Both the position numbers and the translations under genes were made by a program. DNA of 64,000 nt, taken from positions 62,001 through 126,000 of the forward strand of contig NZ_JACHKZ010000011.1 of NCBI RefSeq assembly GCF_014207855.1. Direction: 5' to 3'. Every line of letters begins with the position of its first letter. Within the stretch, counting starts at the first letter, position 1. Under the pieces are notes generated by a model. The model searched no databases and was not told the DNA's origin. It saw nothing but the letters and a program-made list of their open reading frames with translations. This document shows, one piece after another, positions 26,181 through 37,674 of the stretch. This DNA is from Comamonas odontotermitis. Its GTDB lineage: Bacteria > Pseudomonadota > Gammaproteobacteria > Burkholderiales > Burkholderiaceae_C.

Positions 26181-27518
26181 ATGGCGACCCCGCTCTATGG
26201 CCGGCTCATAGGCCCAACGCATATCAAAACGCTCTCGCTTGCCGCCGTGGTGGCGATAGCCTTCATCTACCCGGCACAGGCGGCGTCCGGCTGGGCTTAT
26301 CCCTCAGGTACGGCCTCCAGCCTTCCCACATCGGCTTCCCCGGCCCGCGCGGAGACCTCGCTCGCTGCTGCCTGGGGCAAGGCACTGGCTGCCAATCCTG
26401 GGTTGCAGGCTGCACGCCATGGTGCAGAGGCCAGCAGGGGCGCAGTGCTGCAAAGCCAGGCACGGCCCAACCCCGAGCTGGCCTACAGCCAGGAAGATAC
26501 CCGTTCTTCCTCGCGTTCGAGCACCGTGCAGTTGAATCAGCTGGTCGAGCTGGGCGGCAAGCGCGAGGCGCGCATTCAGGTGGCCGAGCGCGAAAGGGAT
26601 GTTGCCAACAGTACGGTGCTGGAAACCAGGGTGGCGCTCAGGTTTCAGCTGGTGAGCCAGTTCAATGAATTGCTGTTGGCCCAGCAGCGGGTGGAGTACG
26701 CCGCCAAAACGCATGCGCTGGCGCAGCAATCGGCAGACGCCGCAGCCCGCCGCGTGGAGGCTGGCAAGGTGCCGCCACTGGAGGCCAGTCGCGCACAGGT
26801 GGCGCAGGCCAATGCGCTGCTGGAGCTGAATCAGGCGCGCTCCAATGTGCTGGTGGCGCAGCAGAATCTGGCAGCGCTGTGGGGCGGGCAGGCCGCTGAG
26901 GTGGGTGTGGCGACGGGCGATTTTTCCGCCGTCGCAGAGTCCCCCGACTTCGATGACATTGACGCGCTTCTGAACAGCGCCCCAGGTATTGCAACGGCTC
27001 GCCTCGCGCTGGAGCAGAGCCGTGCAGCGTCCAACCTGGAGCGCAGCAAGCGTGTGCAGGATCTGACCGTCAGCCTGGGCGTCAAACGGGCCAAGGAAGT
27101 AGGGCGCAACCAGATCGTGTTTGGCGTGAGCATTCCGTTGCCATTGTTCGACAGCAACGAGGGCAACCAGCTGCAGGCCTTGCGCAAGGTGGACCAGGCG
27201 GAGCAACACCTGCAGGACGTGCGGCTGCAGATACAGACCCAGGTGTTTGCGGCGCGCCAGCAATTGCTCAGCAGCAACAGCCAGGTTCAGCTGCTGCGCA
27301 GCCAGGTGGTGCCGACGGCGCAGTCGGCGTACGAGCTGGCGGTGCGTGGCTTCAGCCTGGGCAAGTTCAGCTTTCTGGATGCCCTGGACGCGCAGCGCAC
27401 CTTGTTTGACAGCCAGCGCCAATTGCTGGAGCAGCTCAGCGCGTCCCACAAGGCGCGCGCGGAAATCGACCGTCTTCTGGGTACGCCCAATGTGGATCTT
27501 GCAGTCACTGGAATCTGA
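26181..27518 (+). CDS. czcC: Outer-membrane factor of heavy-metal RND efflux (CzcC-like, TolC family)
   Basis: This 445-residue protein has a signal region ([17 protein letters not shown]) and the duplicated outer-membrane-efflux-protein architecture. The first repeat starts [20 protein letters not shown] and includes [20 protein letters not shown]. The second includes [18 protein letters not shown] and [20 protein letters not shown]. It forms the trimeric channel through which metal leaves the cell. Long amphipathic helices (about 160-230 and 330-380) match the alpha-barrel. GGAG lies 9 bases before the ATG. czcB starts two bases after the stop. Confidence 0.94.
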   Translation: MATPLYGRLIGPTHIKTLSLAAVVAIAFIYPAQAASGWAYPSGTASSLPTSASPARAETSLAAAWGKALAANPGLQAARHGAEASRGAVLQSQARPNPELAYSQEDTRSSSRSSTVQLNQLVELGGKREARIQVAERERDVANSTVLETRVALRFQLVSQFNELLLAQQRVEYAAKTHALAQQSADAAARRVEAGKVPPLEASRAQVAQANALLELNQARSNVLVAQQNLAALWGGQAAEVGVATGDFSAVAESPDFDDIDALLNSAPGIATARLALEQSRAASNLERSKRVQDLTVSLGVKRAKEVGRNQIVFGVSIPLPLFDSNEGNQLQALRKVDQAEQHLQDVRLQIQTQVFAARQQLLSSNSQVQLLRSQVVPTAQSAYELAVRGFSLGKFSFLDALDAQRTLFDSQRQLLEQLSASHKARAEIDRLLGTPNVDLAVTGI

Positions 27519-27520
27519 AT

Positions 27521-28891
27521 ATGTCCGAGAAAACCAAATTCGACACCTCTCTCTCGTCCTCCCGGCAATGGATAGTGGTTGCCGCAATCCTTGCCACCGG
27601 CATGGTGGGGGGCGCACTTATTCTGCGGCCAGCAACAAAGCCTTCTCAGGCGCAGGCCCAGCAAGCCGGCCACACTGAATCCCACGCGCATGGCGATGGT
27701 GAGCACCACGGAGAGAGCCCAGCACCCGAAAAAGCCCATCAGGATGCGGACCAGCATCAGGATGGTGAGCACCACGAAGGCGAGGCGAAAAAACCCGCGC
27801 AGGCGGTCAGCCCCAAGACGGAAGAAGCGGGTCATGGCGACAAGGAAGAGGAAGGGCATGTCAAGCTCAGCCCCGTGCAGGCCAAGGCGGCAGGCATTGT
27901 GGTGGTGCAGGCGGATGCGGCATCCATCCGCAAGGAGATGGTGTTGTCAGGCGAGATCCGCTTTGACGAGGACCGCACCGCGCACGTGGTACCCCGGGTG
28001 CCGGGCGTGGTGGCTTCGGTGCATGCGCAACTGGGTGAGCGGGTTGCCAAAGGGCAGTTGCTGGCGGTGGTGCAGAGCGCTGCCGTTTCAGACCAGCGCA
28101 GCGAGCTGCAGACTGCGCAAAAGCGCCTGTCGCTGGCGCGAACAACCTACGACCGCGAGAGGAAGCTGTGGGAGGAGCGCATCTCTGCCGAGCAGGATTA
28201 CCAGCAGGCCAGAGCATCCTTGCAGGAGGCCGAGATTGCCGTCGCCAATGCCTCCCAGAAACTCGCTTCCATCGGCGCTGGCGCGGGTGGCGGCGGTGCA
28301 GGCGGCTTCAGCCGTTATGAGCTGAGGGCGCCGCTCGCCGGTGTGGTGGTCGAGAAGCACCTCACGGTCGGTGAATCGGTGGCGGAGAACACCGCCTCTT
28401 TCACCATCTCGGATATGAGCTCGGTGTGGGCCGAGATGAATGTTTCCGCACCGCAACTGCCTTTTGTGCGCGTGGGCTCGCCCGTCACGGTGCGCGCAAC
28501 GGCATTCGACTCCAGTGCTGAGGGGCGCGTGGCCTATGTGGGCGCACTGATTGGCGAGCAGACGCGCACTGCGCCCGCTCGCGTTGCACTTGCCAATCCG
28601 CAAGGCGTATGGCGCCCCGGCCTTTTTGTCGATGTGAAGGTGCTGGCAGAAGAATCGCAGGTACCCATTGCGGTGGATGCCAAGGCGATCCAGCAGCCCG
28701 ATGGCAAGGAGAGCGTGGTGTTTGTTCCCACCGATGACGGCTACAAGGCACAGGTGGTGCAGGTGGGGCGCTCGGATGGGCGCCTTGTCGAAATCAAATC
28801 GGGGCTGAAAGCCGGGCAGGCGTATGTCAGGGACGGCAGCTTCATGCTGAAGGCAGAGATGGGCAAGGCTTCTGCCGAGCACGCGCACTGA
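27521..28891 (+). CDS. czcB: Periplasmic adaptor (membrane fusion) protein of heavy-metal RND efflux, His-rich
   Basis: The 456-residue adaptor has an N-terminal membrane anchor (QWIVVAAILATGMVGGALIL, about 16-35). A His/Glu/Asp-rich segment follows (about 48-110, many HE, HH and HQD pairs), typical of CzcB and able to bind divalent metal. Hairpin, lipoyl and beta-barrel domains come next (VVPRVPGVVASVHAQLGERV, a coiled coil at about 190-240, YELRAPLAGVVVEKHLTVGE). It bridges CzcA to CzcC. The gene sits tightly between the other two and ends 14 bases before czcA. Confidence 0.95.
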   Translation: MSEKTKFDTSLSSSRQWIVVAAILATGMVGGALILRPATKPSQAQAQQAGHTESHAHGDGEHHGESPAPEKAHQDADQHQDGEHHEGEAKKPAQAVSPKTEEAGHGDKEEEGHVKLSPVQAKAAGIVVVQADAASIRKEMVLSGEIRFDEDRTAHVVPRVPGVVASVHAQLGERVAKGQLLAVVQSAAVSDQRSELQTAQKRLSLARTTYDRERKLWEERISAEQDYQQARASLQEAEIAVANASQKLASIGAGAGGGGAGGFSRYELRAPLAGVVVEKHLTVGESVAENTASFTISDMSSVWAEMNVSAPQLPFVRVGSPVTVRATAFDSSAEGRVAYVGALIGEQTRTAPARVALANPQGVWRPGLFVDVKVLAEESQVPIAVDAKAIQQPDGKESVVFVPTDDGYKAQVVQVGRSDGRLVEIKSGLKAGQAYVRDGSFMLKAEMGKASAEHAH

Positions 28892-28905
28892 ACGGGGGAG
28901 AGCAC

Positions 28906-32064
<3,159 letters not shown>

Positions 32065-32081
32065 TGGCACCGCAAAAACAG

Positions 32082-32111
32082 CGCCATGCCCAATCCGGCA
32101 TGGCGTTTTTT
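32082..32111 (+). terminator. Rho-independent terminator of czcCBA
   Basis: A 9-bp stem CGCCATGCC (32082-32090) / GGCATGGCG (32097-32105) with a 6-base loop and six T residues follows the czcA stop by 17 bases. Confidence 0.92.
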
Positions 32112-32306
32112 ATTCTGCAACGCAAGGGGCTCAGAGGTTATCGGGAAAGCGCTGGCTGCTATGGTTTCTATATTCTTTTTGTAACACGCAGGTGGCGAGA
32201 ATGTCATCTTCCGGTGGGCAATCCGTCAGGGTGTTTTTTTCAGAATAGAGCCATCTCGAATGCACTCGCTTCGAGGTGTTTACAAACCTTTGAAAGGCAC
32301 TTCCTC

Positions 32307-32651
32307 ATGCGAAAGAACCGTACTTCCCTGATCGCCGCCATGTCTGTTTTCGCCGCAGCGCTGCTGACGGGCAATGCAGCTTTTGCGAACAGCTATATCC
32401 ACCAGACCACCACGGAAAAGGGCTATGTCACATACCCCGAGCATTTCAAGAGCGAAAGAACCCGGGCTGAAGTGCAAGCCGAAGCGGCTGCGTTTGTGAA
32501 GCAAGGCGGCTCTGATGCGTTCCGTGGTGGCAACTTCCCGCCGCGCGATACCAGTGCTGCCTCCGGCAAGACCCGTGAGCAGGTCGTGAACGAGTTCCGC
32601 TCGCTGACCCCCCAGGAGCGCAAGGCATTGGAGACGCTTTACAGGGGGTGA
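32307..32651 (+). CDS. Small exported DUF4148-like protein
   Basis: The 114-residue protein has a signal peptide (MRKNRTSLIAAMSVFAAALL, cleavage near ANAAFA-NS). The mature domain contains the RTRAEVQAEAAAFVKQGG helix that marks DUF4148, a family of small secreted proteins greatly expanded in Burkholderiales. GAAAGG precedes the ATG at 32307; the frame extends upstream to 32064 but that segment includes the czcA terminator. A perfect terminator follows. The function of the family is unknown; no metal-binding motif links it to the neighbouring efflux operon. Confidence 0.82.
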   Translation: MRKNRTSLIAAMSVFAAALLTGNAAFANSYIHQTTTEKGYVTYPEHFKSERTRAEVQAEAAAFVKQGGSDAFRGGNFPPRDTSAASGKTREQVVNEFRSLTPQERKALETLYRG

Positions 32652-32743
32652 TTGCCGGAAGAACAGAACTCTCGCTCCGGCATGTAGTTCCTGCCCCTGT
32701 TGATGGTGTGCATGGTGCTGGAGGCTCCATGCATTGCGCATGG

Positions 32744-32783
32744 AAAGCCGCCCTGGTGTTAAGGCCAGGGCGGCTTTTTTCAT
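32744..32783 (+). terminator. Rho-independent terminator of the DUF4148-like gene
   Basis: A 13-bp perfect stem AAAGCCGCCCTGG (32744-32756) / CCAGGGCGGCTTT (32765-32777) with T residues after it. It may work in both directions for the convergent gene ending at 32811. Confidence 0.92.
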
Positions 32784-32810
32784 CCTCTCTCATCCCTTTG
32801 CAGACATGCA

Positions 32811-33902
32811 CTATCGACTGTCCAGGGGTATGGTTTGCGGCGCTGTGGACTTCCGGGGAGGCCTGCAGACTGGCGCGGGCTCTGGCATAGCCTTGCCTGC
32901 GGCTTCTGCTTCTTCGCGGGCTTGGATGCGGCGGGCCTGTTCGGCCTGGGCATCGGCAGGCATGGCCGGGTCGCAGTACGGTAGAGGTTTGGCTTTGCTG
33001 GTGGCCGTGCCGTGTTCTGCGGAAACCGGGGCCGCGGCTTCTGCCGTGCGCTCGGCTGCCGCGCTGGCATCTACGCTCGCCTGCGCATGTGCTCCGGCAG
33101 AGAATTCTGCCTCTTTTGCCCGGGCGCGACGGTCCAGTTGGGGGGGCGGGGTTACTGCAACAGGGGCCGCAGGAGCCGCGGGAGTCGGCATTGCAGCAGT
33201 AGGGAGCGCCGGCGCAGTTGCAGCATGGGGTGGTGCAACAGTGGCAGAGTGCATGTCTGCAGAAGCAGGTGCGTGTTGCTGGGCCTTGCGAGCGAAGGCC
33301 GCGCCGCCATCGCCGCCTGGCTGGGCCGTATCAGGTGCACTGGCTGCAGGTGGCAGAGGGTGCTCTGCCGTTTTTTTTGCTTCAGGTTTGATCGCCAATG
33401 GTGCATTTGGGGTGGGTGCGGGCAGTGATTTTTCTTCAAGATTGGCACTGGCCTTGCCATTGGCGATCGCATCGGCAGCCACAGGCTCTGTTGACGCTGC
33501 GGACGATACCGTGGCGGCGGATTCGCCCGCAGCCGAAGAAGCCGGTGCGGGGCTGTCGAGTTGAGGCGCGCCAGGCTCGTCCAGGTGATGCAAGGTGAGC
33601 CAGCCAACCAGGCCAATGGCGGCCAGACTGCCAAGCGCATGGCGCAGCCAGCGGCGGTCATTGGCGGGCTCTCCGTCAAAGCCGGCACCTGTGTCTGGTG
33701 CGGGCGTGAGTATCGGTTGTGTGTCGTTGGCTGTGCGCATGGCTGCCTGCTCACGTGCATAGGCCAGCACGCGGGCACTGGCCTCGGGGCTGGGGCCGTG
33801 TGGGCTGCCGTCTTCTGTGCTGGCTGCATGGTAGCGCTGCACCAGATCATCTGGCGGCGTGCCGGGCACGGGGGCGTTCCGGGGTGTGGTGCGGTCGGTC
33901 AT
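32811..33902 (-). CDS. Single-TM Ala/Pro-rich protein paired with an ECF sigma factor (anti-sigma-like candidate)
   Basis: This 363-residue protein has no named family I recognise. The N-terminal 85 residues are cytoplasmic-looking, with a helical segment PDDLVQRYHAAS ... EASARVLAYAREQAAMR that could contact a sigma factor. One transmembrane helix follows (about 87-106, HALGSLAAIGLVGWLTLHHL). The remaining 250 residues are low-complexity Ala/Pro/Ser/Lys, probably spanning the periplasm, ending in a short CDP...VCRPPR block with two Cys. Its ATG overlaps the TGA of the sigma gene (ATGA), the usual sigma/anti-sigma coupling. No ZAS zinc motif (HxxxCxxC) is present, so any anti-sigma role is inference from layout. 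Confidence 0.7.
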   Translation of the reverse strand: MTDRTTPRNAPVPGTPPDDLVQRYHAASTEDGSPHGPSPEASARVLAYAREQAAMRTANDTQPILTPAPDTGAGFDGEPANDRRWLRHALGSLAAIGLVGWLTLHHLDEPGAPQLDSPAPASSAAGESAATVSSAASTEPVAADAIANGKASANLEEKSLPAPTPNAPLAIKPEAKKTAEHPLPPAASAPDTAQPGGDGGAAFARKAQQHAPASADMHSATVAPPHAATAPALPTAAMPTPAAPAAPVAVTPPPQLDRRARAKEAEFSAGAHAQASVDASAAAERTAEAAAPVSAEHGTATSKAKPLPYCDPAMPADAQAEQARRIQAREEAEAAGKAMPEPAPVCRPPRKSTAPQTIPLDSR

Positions 33903-34495
33903 GCGGGCACCTTCTGTGGTTCTTCGTCGCCTGCTTCCAGGGCTTGGCGCAGTTTGGCGCGTGCATAGCGCAGGCGGCTTTTTGCGGTCTCCTGGGTCAC
34001 ATGGGTGGCTGCGGCGATATCGGCCACGGTCATGTCGGCCTCGGCTTGCAGCAAAAAGGCTTCGCGTTGTTCGGGCGGTAGTTGGGCCAGGGCGTTGAGC
34101 AGGGCACGGGCGATGTCCTTGCGGCCTTGCAGGCGCTCGGGATCAAAGCCGGAATTGGCAAACAGGGTTTCGGCAAGGGCCATGCCTTCGCCGGTTTCCT
34201 CGTCGAGGCTGGCATGGGGTTTGTGGCGGCGCCAGTGGTCCACCAGCTTGTGGTGCGCAAGGGTGAAGGCCCAGGTGCTGAACTTGGCACTGGGCTGGTA
34301 GCCGGGCGCTGCATCCACCACGGCGAACCAGGTGTCCTGCGCCAGGTCATCAGCGAGAGCTGCGTTGCCTGTGTTGCGGAAAAAATAGCGCCATAGGCGC
34401 TGGCTGTGGCGGGCGTAGAGTGGCTCAAACGCGGCGGCATGGCCGCGGGCATAGGCCAGCATCAGCGCTTCGTCGGGTTGTTGTTCATCCACCAT
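33899..34495 (-). CDS. ECF (extracytoplasmic function) RNA polymerase sigma factor
   Basis: The protein is about 198 residues, with region 2 (AFEPLYARHSQRLWRYFFRN, LADDLAQDTWFAVVDAAPGY, FSTWAFTLAHHKLVDHWRR) and region 4 (LAQLPPEQREAFLLQAEADM, VADIAAATHVTQETAKSRLR). It directs RNA polymerase to envelope- or stress-related promoters. MVDEQQPDEALM at 34495 is taken as the start; an ATG three codons earlier (34504) and a longer frame to 34648 are possible, and none has a good Shine-Dalgarno. It sits between an exported unknown protein (113 bases upstream) and the one-TM protein (ATGA overlap), forming a three-gene minus operon. Confidence 0.93.
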   Translation of the reverse strand: MVDEQQPDEALMLAYARGHAAAFEPLYARHSQRLWRYFFRNTGNAALADDLAQDTWFAVVDAAPGYQPSAKFSTWAFTLAHHKLVDHWRRHKPHASLDEETGEGMALAETLFANSGFDPERLQGRKDIARALLNALAQLPPEQREAFLLQAEADMTVADIAAATHVTQETAKSRLRYARAKLRQALEAGDEEPQKVPA

Positions 34496-34607
34496 CGGGC
34501 CCATTATGCAAAGCCGGATGCACAGTGCGAGCCGATGTGGAGAAAATCGCACAACCACCCCTGCCCAGGCTGGCGTATGCCAGGGCGGGGCGGATGGGTG
34601 CCGGCAA

Positions 34608-35669
34608 TCAATAGCGAGGTGGGTCGGGCACATAGCTGCGCTCGGCATCGGCGGGAAAGGCTTGGGGGCGGCGTTCAGGCGCAGGGCGCGGCTCGCGGAT
34701 CACGCCTTTGGCCACCAGGTTGGCGTAGCTGTCGTAGCGGATTCGGACGATCTGCTCGGGCCGTTGCGTGGCGCTGTCGAAATCCACCGTGCGGGTGTGC
34801 GAGGTTTCCAGCGCGCCGTGGCCGGTGCCAAGGCTTGGGGAGCGCGGCGCGGCGTTGGCTGTGGCTGCAGGCGCGCGCTTGGCGGCTCTTTCAGATGTGG
34901 ACGGGGCGGGTGATGCTTCGGCTGCGCTTTCTGCTGCCGGTGAGGAGGGCGGCTGTGAGGCAGCGGCGGGGGCGGCCTGTGGCGCGGATGGTGGCGTGGG
35001 CAAGGGTGCCGTCGTGGCTGCGGCATCGGCGGTGGATTTTTCCGATTCTTTCATACGGGCTGGCGCATGTTCTTCGGCCACGGGGCTGCGGCGCACGGCC
35101 GGTGGGGGGCGCACGGGTTCGGGCACGCGCTCACGGAACAGGGCGACGCCGATCACGCCTACGTCCAGCGGGCGGCCGGTGCGGCTGGCGTACGATGCGT
35201 CGCTTTCCGAAAAGTAGAAGGCCGCAACCTGGGACTGGCTTTTGCGCCAGCCGTTGATGGCCCAGTTTTGCCAGGGATTGAAGACATAGCCGTCATCCGG
35301 CGCGCTCGATGCGGTCTTGCCGTCAAGCGCGTTGACGCCGTCAACGCTGATGACAGCCAGAATGCGGCCGCCGGTACGGTTGGTGATGTCAATGGCATAA
35401 CTGGCGCCGGGACGGCCCGCCACCCAGTATTCGCCCTGGTACTGGTACAGCCGCAGGGGCTGGCCCGTCGTGCGGTCCACCAGCTTGACATCGGCCAGTC
35501 TGCCACGCGGCGCGGATGCGCTGGCATGGGCGGTGGGCATGCCTGCTGTCAGCAGGCAGGTGGTGAGCAGGGCTGAGAAAAGAGGCGAAAAACGGGTGGT
35601 GCGAAGACGCCCCGAGCGAGAGGGCGCCGAGTGAGAGCGGGCTGGGTAGGGATGTGCGGTCTTAGGCAT
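34608..35669 (-). CDS. Exported protein of unknown function, first gene of the ECF sigma operon
   Basis: This 353-residue protein has a long signal peptide (basic RTTRFSPLFSALLTTCLLTA, cleavage near THA-SA at about residue 49). It has two compact conserved-looking blocks separated by an Ala/Pro/Ser-rich linker (about 185-285). Block 1 (55-182) contains LVDRTTGQPLRLYQYQGEYW, VISVDGVNALDGKTASS, INGWRKSQSQVAAFYFSES and TGRPLDVGVIGVALFRE. Block 2 (about 288-330) contains VDFDSATQRPEQIVRIRYDS. I remember similar domains beside ECF sigma factors in other proteobacteria but know no function. Its position before a sigma factor and a one-TM protein suggests an envelope sensor or effector. I see no catalytic motif. 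Confidence 0.78.
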   Translation of the reverse strand: MPKTAHPYPARSHSAPSRSGRLRTTRFSPLFSALLTTCLLTAGMPTAHASASAPRGRLADVKLVDRTTGQPLRLYQYQGEYWVAGRPGASYAIDITNRTGGRILAVISVDGVNALDGKTASSAPDDGYVFNPWQNWAINGWRKSQSQVAAFYFSESDASYASRTGRPLDVGVIGVALFRERVPEPVRPPPAVRRSPVAEEHAPARMKESEKSTADAAATTAPLPTPPSAPQAAPAAASQPPSSPAAESAAEASPAPSTSERAAKRAPAATANAAPRSPSLGTGHGALETSHTRTVDFDSATQRPEQIVRIRYDSYANLVAKGVIREPRPAPERRPQAFPADAERSYVPDPPRY

Positions 35670-35816
35670 GGTGCATGCTCCGGCAGGGTTGTGGTACCTG
35701 CTGAATCGGAGCAGGCCGCCCCATGGGGTTAAGCCGTACAGTGCGGTTTGTATTTTTTTGTAATGCCGAGGCGGACCTTGCTTTGGACGCTGCCGCGTCT
35801 TGCGGTCCGCGCCGAT

Positions 35817-35838
35817 AAAAAACCCGGCGGGCGCCGGG
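35817..35838 (-). terminator. Rho-independent terminator of the LivK-like gene
   Basis: A short GC stem CCCGGC (35823-35828) / GCCGGG (35833-35838) with six T residues on the minus strand (complement of 35817-35822), 65 bases after the stop of the binding-protein gene. Confidence 0.75.
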
Positions 35839-35902
35839 CTTGGGTGTCATTGGTCTTTATGTGAAATCAGGCGCTGGTGCTTACCAGATAAGCCCAAGGT
35901 AC

Positions 35903-37114
35903 TCATTTTTTTGTAACAAGCGAGCAGGTGCTCTTGGACAGGGGCTGGAAGGCCTTGTCACCCGGTATGGTGTCGAGGATCTTGTAGTAATCCCAGGCTC
36001 CCTTGGATTCCTTGGGAGACTTCATCTGGGCAAGGAACATGTCGTGCACCATGCGGCCGTCTTCGCGCACATAGCCGTTTTGCGAGAACACGTCGTTGAT
36101 CTTCATCTTCTTGAGCTGGTTGGTCACCGCCACGCCTTCGTCAGTGCCTGCGGCATCGATGGCCTTGAGGTACTGGGTGACGGCGGAGTAGACGCTGGCC
36201 TGGTTCATCGACGGCATTTTCTTCATGCGGGCCTGGTACTTTTTGGACCAGGCGCGTGATTCATCATTGCGATCCCAGTAGAAGGCGGTGGCAAAGGTCA
36301 GGCCTTGGCCCAGCTCCAGCCCCATGGCGTGCGCATCGTTGATGTAGATGAGTTGCGGCACAAAGGTGATGTTCCTGGTCATGCCGAACTCCCGCGCCGT
36401 CTTGATGGAGTTGACGGTATCCTGCGTGGCGTTGGCAAGCGCCACGACCTGGGCCTTGCTGGCCTGCGCCTGCATCATGAAGGACGAGAAGTCGCTGGCA
36501 TTGAACGGGTGATAGACGGTGCCCAGCACCTTGCCGCCGCTTTCCTTGACAAAATCTGTCACCGTGGCGGCTGTCACCTTGCCATAGGCATAGTCGACCG
36601 CCAGAATGAACCAGTCTTTCTTGCCCTGCGCCATGATGCTTTCGACCGCAGACTTGCCCAGGGAGTAGGAGTCGACGGTGTAATGCACGGTGGTGGGTGC
36701 GCAGAATTCGTTGGTCAGGCCCGTGGACAGCGCGCCGGTGCTGATGGCCACCTTGTTGCGTTCCTTGGCCAGGGTGAACACGGCGCCGGCAATGGCGGAG
36801 TTGTTCAGATCCATGATCATGTCCACGCCTTCGGCATCCCACCACTGGCGGGCCTTGGTGCCACCGATGTCGGCCTTGTTCTGGTGGTCGGCAAATACCA
36901 GCTCAATGGGTTTGCCTTGTACTTTGCCGCCAAAGTCTTCGATGGCCATCTTGGCCGCCTCGACCGAGCCCTTGCCGCCCGAATCGGCATACTGGCCCGA
37001 CATATCGGTGAGCACGCCGATCTTGACCTTGTCATCCGAGATGCCGGTGGCCTGCGCTGCCAAGGTGGTGCAGGCCAGCATGGCGGCAGCTGCTGTGATT
37101 TTGAGATGGGTCAC
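35903..37114 (-). CDS. Branched-chain amino acid-type ABC substrate-binding protein (orphan)
   Basis: The 403-residue periplasmic binding protein (Peripla_BP_6/LivK superfamily) has a signal peptide (ITAAAAMLACTTLAAQATG). The mature part starts DKVKIGVLTDMSGQYADSGG and has two Rossmann-like lobes: VFTLAKERNKVAISTGALST, VDYAYGKVTAATVTDFVKES and SMNQASVYSAVTQYLKAIDA. Homologues bind branched-chain or aromatic acids, amides or urea; the ligand is not evident. No livHMGF permease or ATPase genes are adjacent, so it is an orphan SBP in this window. A terminator follows the gene. The 266-base spacer upstream to the symporter genes contains no gene. Confidence 0.92.
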   Translation of the reverse strand: MTHLKITAAAAMLACTTLAAQATGISDDKVKIGVLTDMSGQYADSGGKGSVEAAKMAIEDFGGKVQGKPIELVFADHQNKADIGGTKARQWWDAEGVDMIMDLNNSAIAGAVFTLAKERNKVAISTGALSTGLTNEFCAPTTVHYTVDSYSLGKSAVESIMAQGKKDWFILAVDYAYGKVTAATVTDFVKESGGKVLGTVYHPFNASDFSSFMMQAQASKAQVVALANATQDTVNSIKTAREFGMTRNITFVPQLIYINDAHAMGLELGQGLTFATAFYWDRNDESRAWSKKYQARMKKMPSMNQASVYSAVTQYLKAIDAAGTDEGVAVTNQLKKMKINDVFSQNGYVREDGRMVHDMFLAQMKSPKESKGAWDYYKILDTIPGDKAFQPLSKSTCSLVTKK

Positions 37115-37380
37115 GGCTGTTTGTCTCCAAAAATAGTTGTCGTCTGTGCAAGCGATGCGCGATCGCGGAGGCTGGCTGCCGCATGGTGTGCAGCTCCGAT
37201 TCAGGCTGGATTATCAAAACCCGGCTGTGGACGCTGCACCGTGCTTCCCCCTAGAGAGGGCGCAAACCAGTCCCATCTGCGACAAAATGGCGGGGCGACG
37301 GCTGCACAGAATGAAGAGCGTCGCAGAGCTAGCCACCCTTCATGGGCTTGGGTGGCCGTCCCACTCTCAATCTACTGCCA

Positions 37381-37659
37381 ATGAATACTGCCAACAAAAG
37401 TGCCAGCCCCGAGGCGACTCCTTCCGATCCATCGGCCGCTTTTGCGTCGATACGCTTGAACGCGGCCAAGCTGTGGGTGTTGCTGGTACTGGTACTCAGC
37501 ACCTTTGCCTGCCTGTACTGGGCGCCGCAACTCGATGCCGTCTGGGGCGCAGGCGCGGCCTACCGCTATGCCGCCTCGGGCCTGCCGGTTCTGTATGTAC
37601 TGCTGCTGGTGGCATATGCCTGGTATCTGCGGCTGCATCCGGAAAAGGATGTGCAATAA
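37381..37659 (+). CDS. Small two-helix membrane protein, probable small subunit of a sodium/solute symporter
   Basis: The 92-residue protein has two hydrophobic helices (KLWVLLVLVLSTFACLYWAP, about 23-42, and GLPVLYVLLLVAYAWYLRL, about 66-84) and a charged C-terminus. It precedes a VC_2705-type symporter by 15 bases. In that family a small DUF4212/DUF485-like two-helix protein is routinely encoded just upstream, and position and topology match, although the sequence is only weakly like the family. Start MNTANK at 37381 is chosen over an ATG at 37342; neither has a convincing Shine-Dalgarno. Confidence 0.7.
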   Translation: MNTANKSASPEATPSDPSAAFASIRLNAAKLWVLLVLVLSTFACLYWAPQLDAVWGAGAAYRYAASGLPVLYVLLLVAYAWYLRLHPEKDVQ

Positions 37660-37674
37660 GCAAGCACGGCTGCC

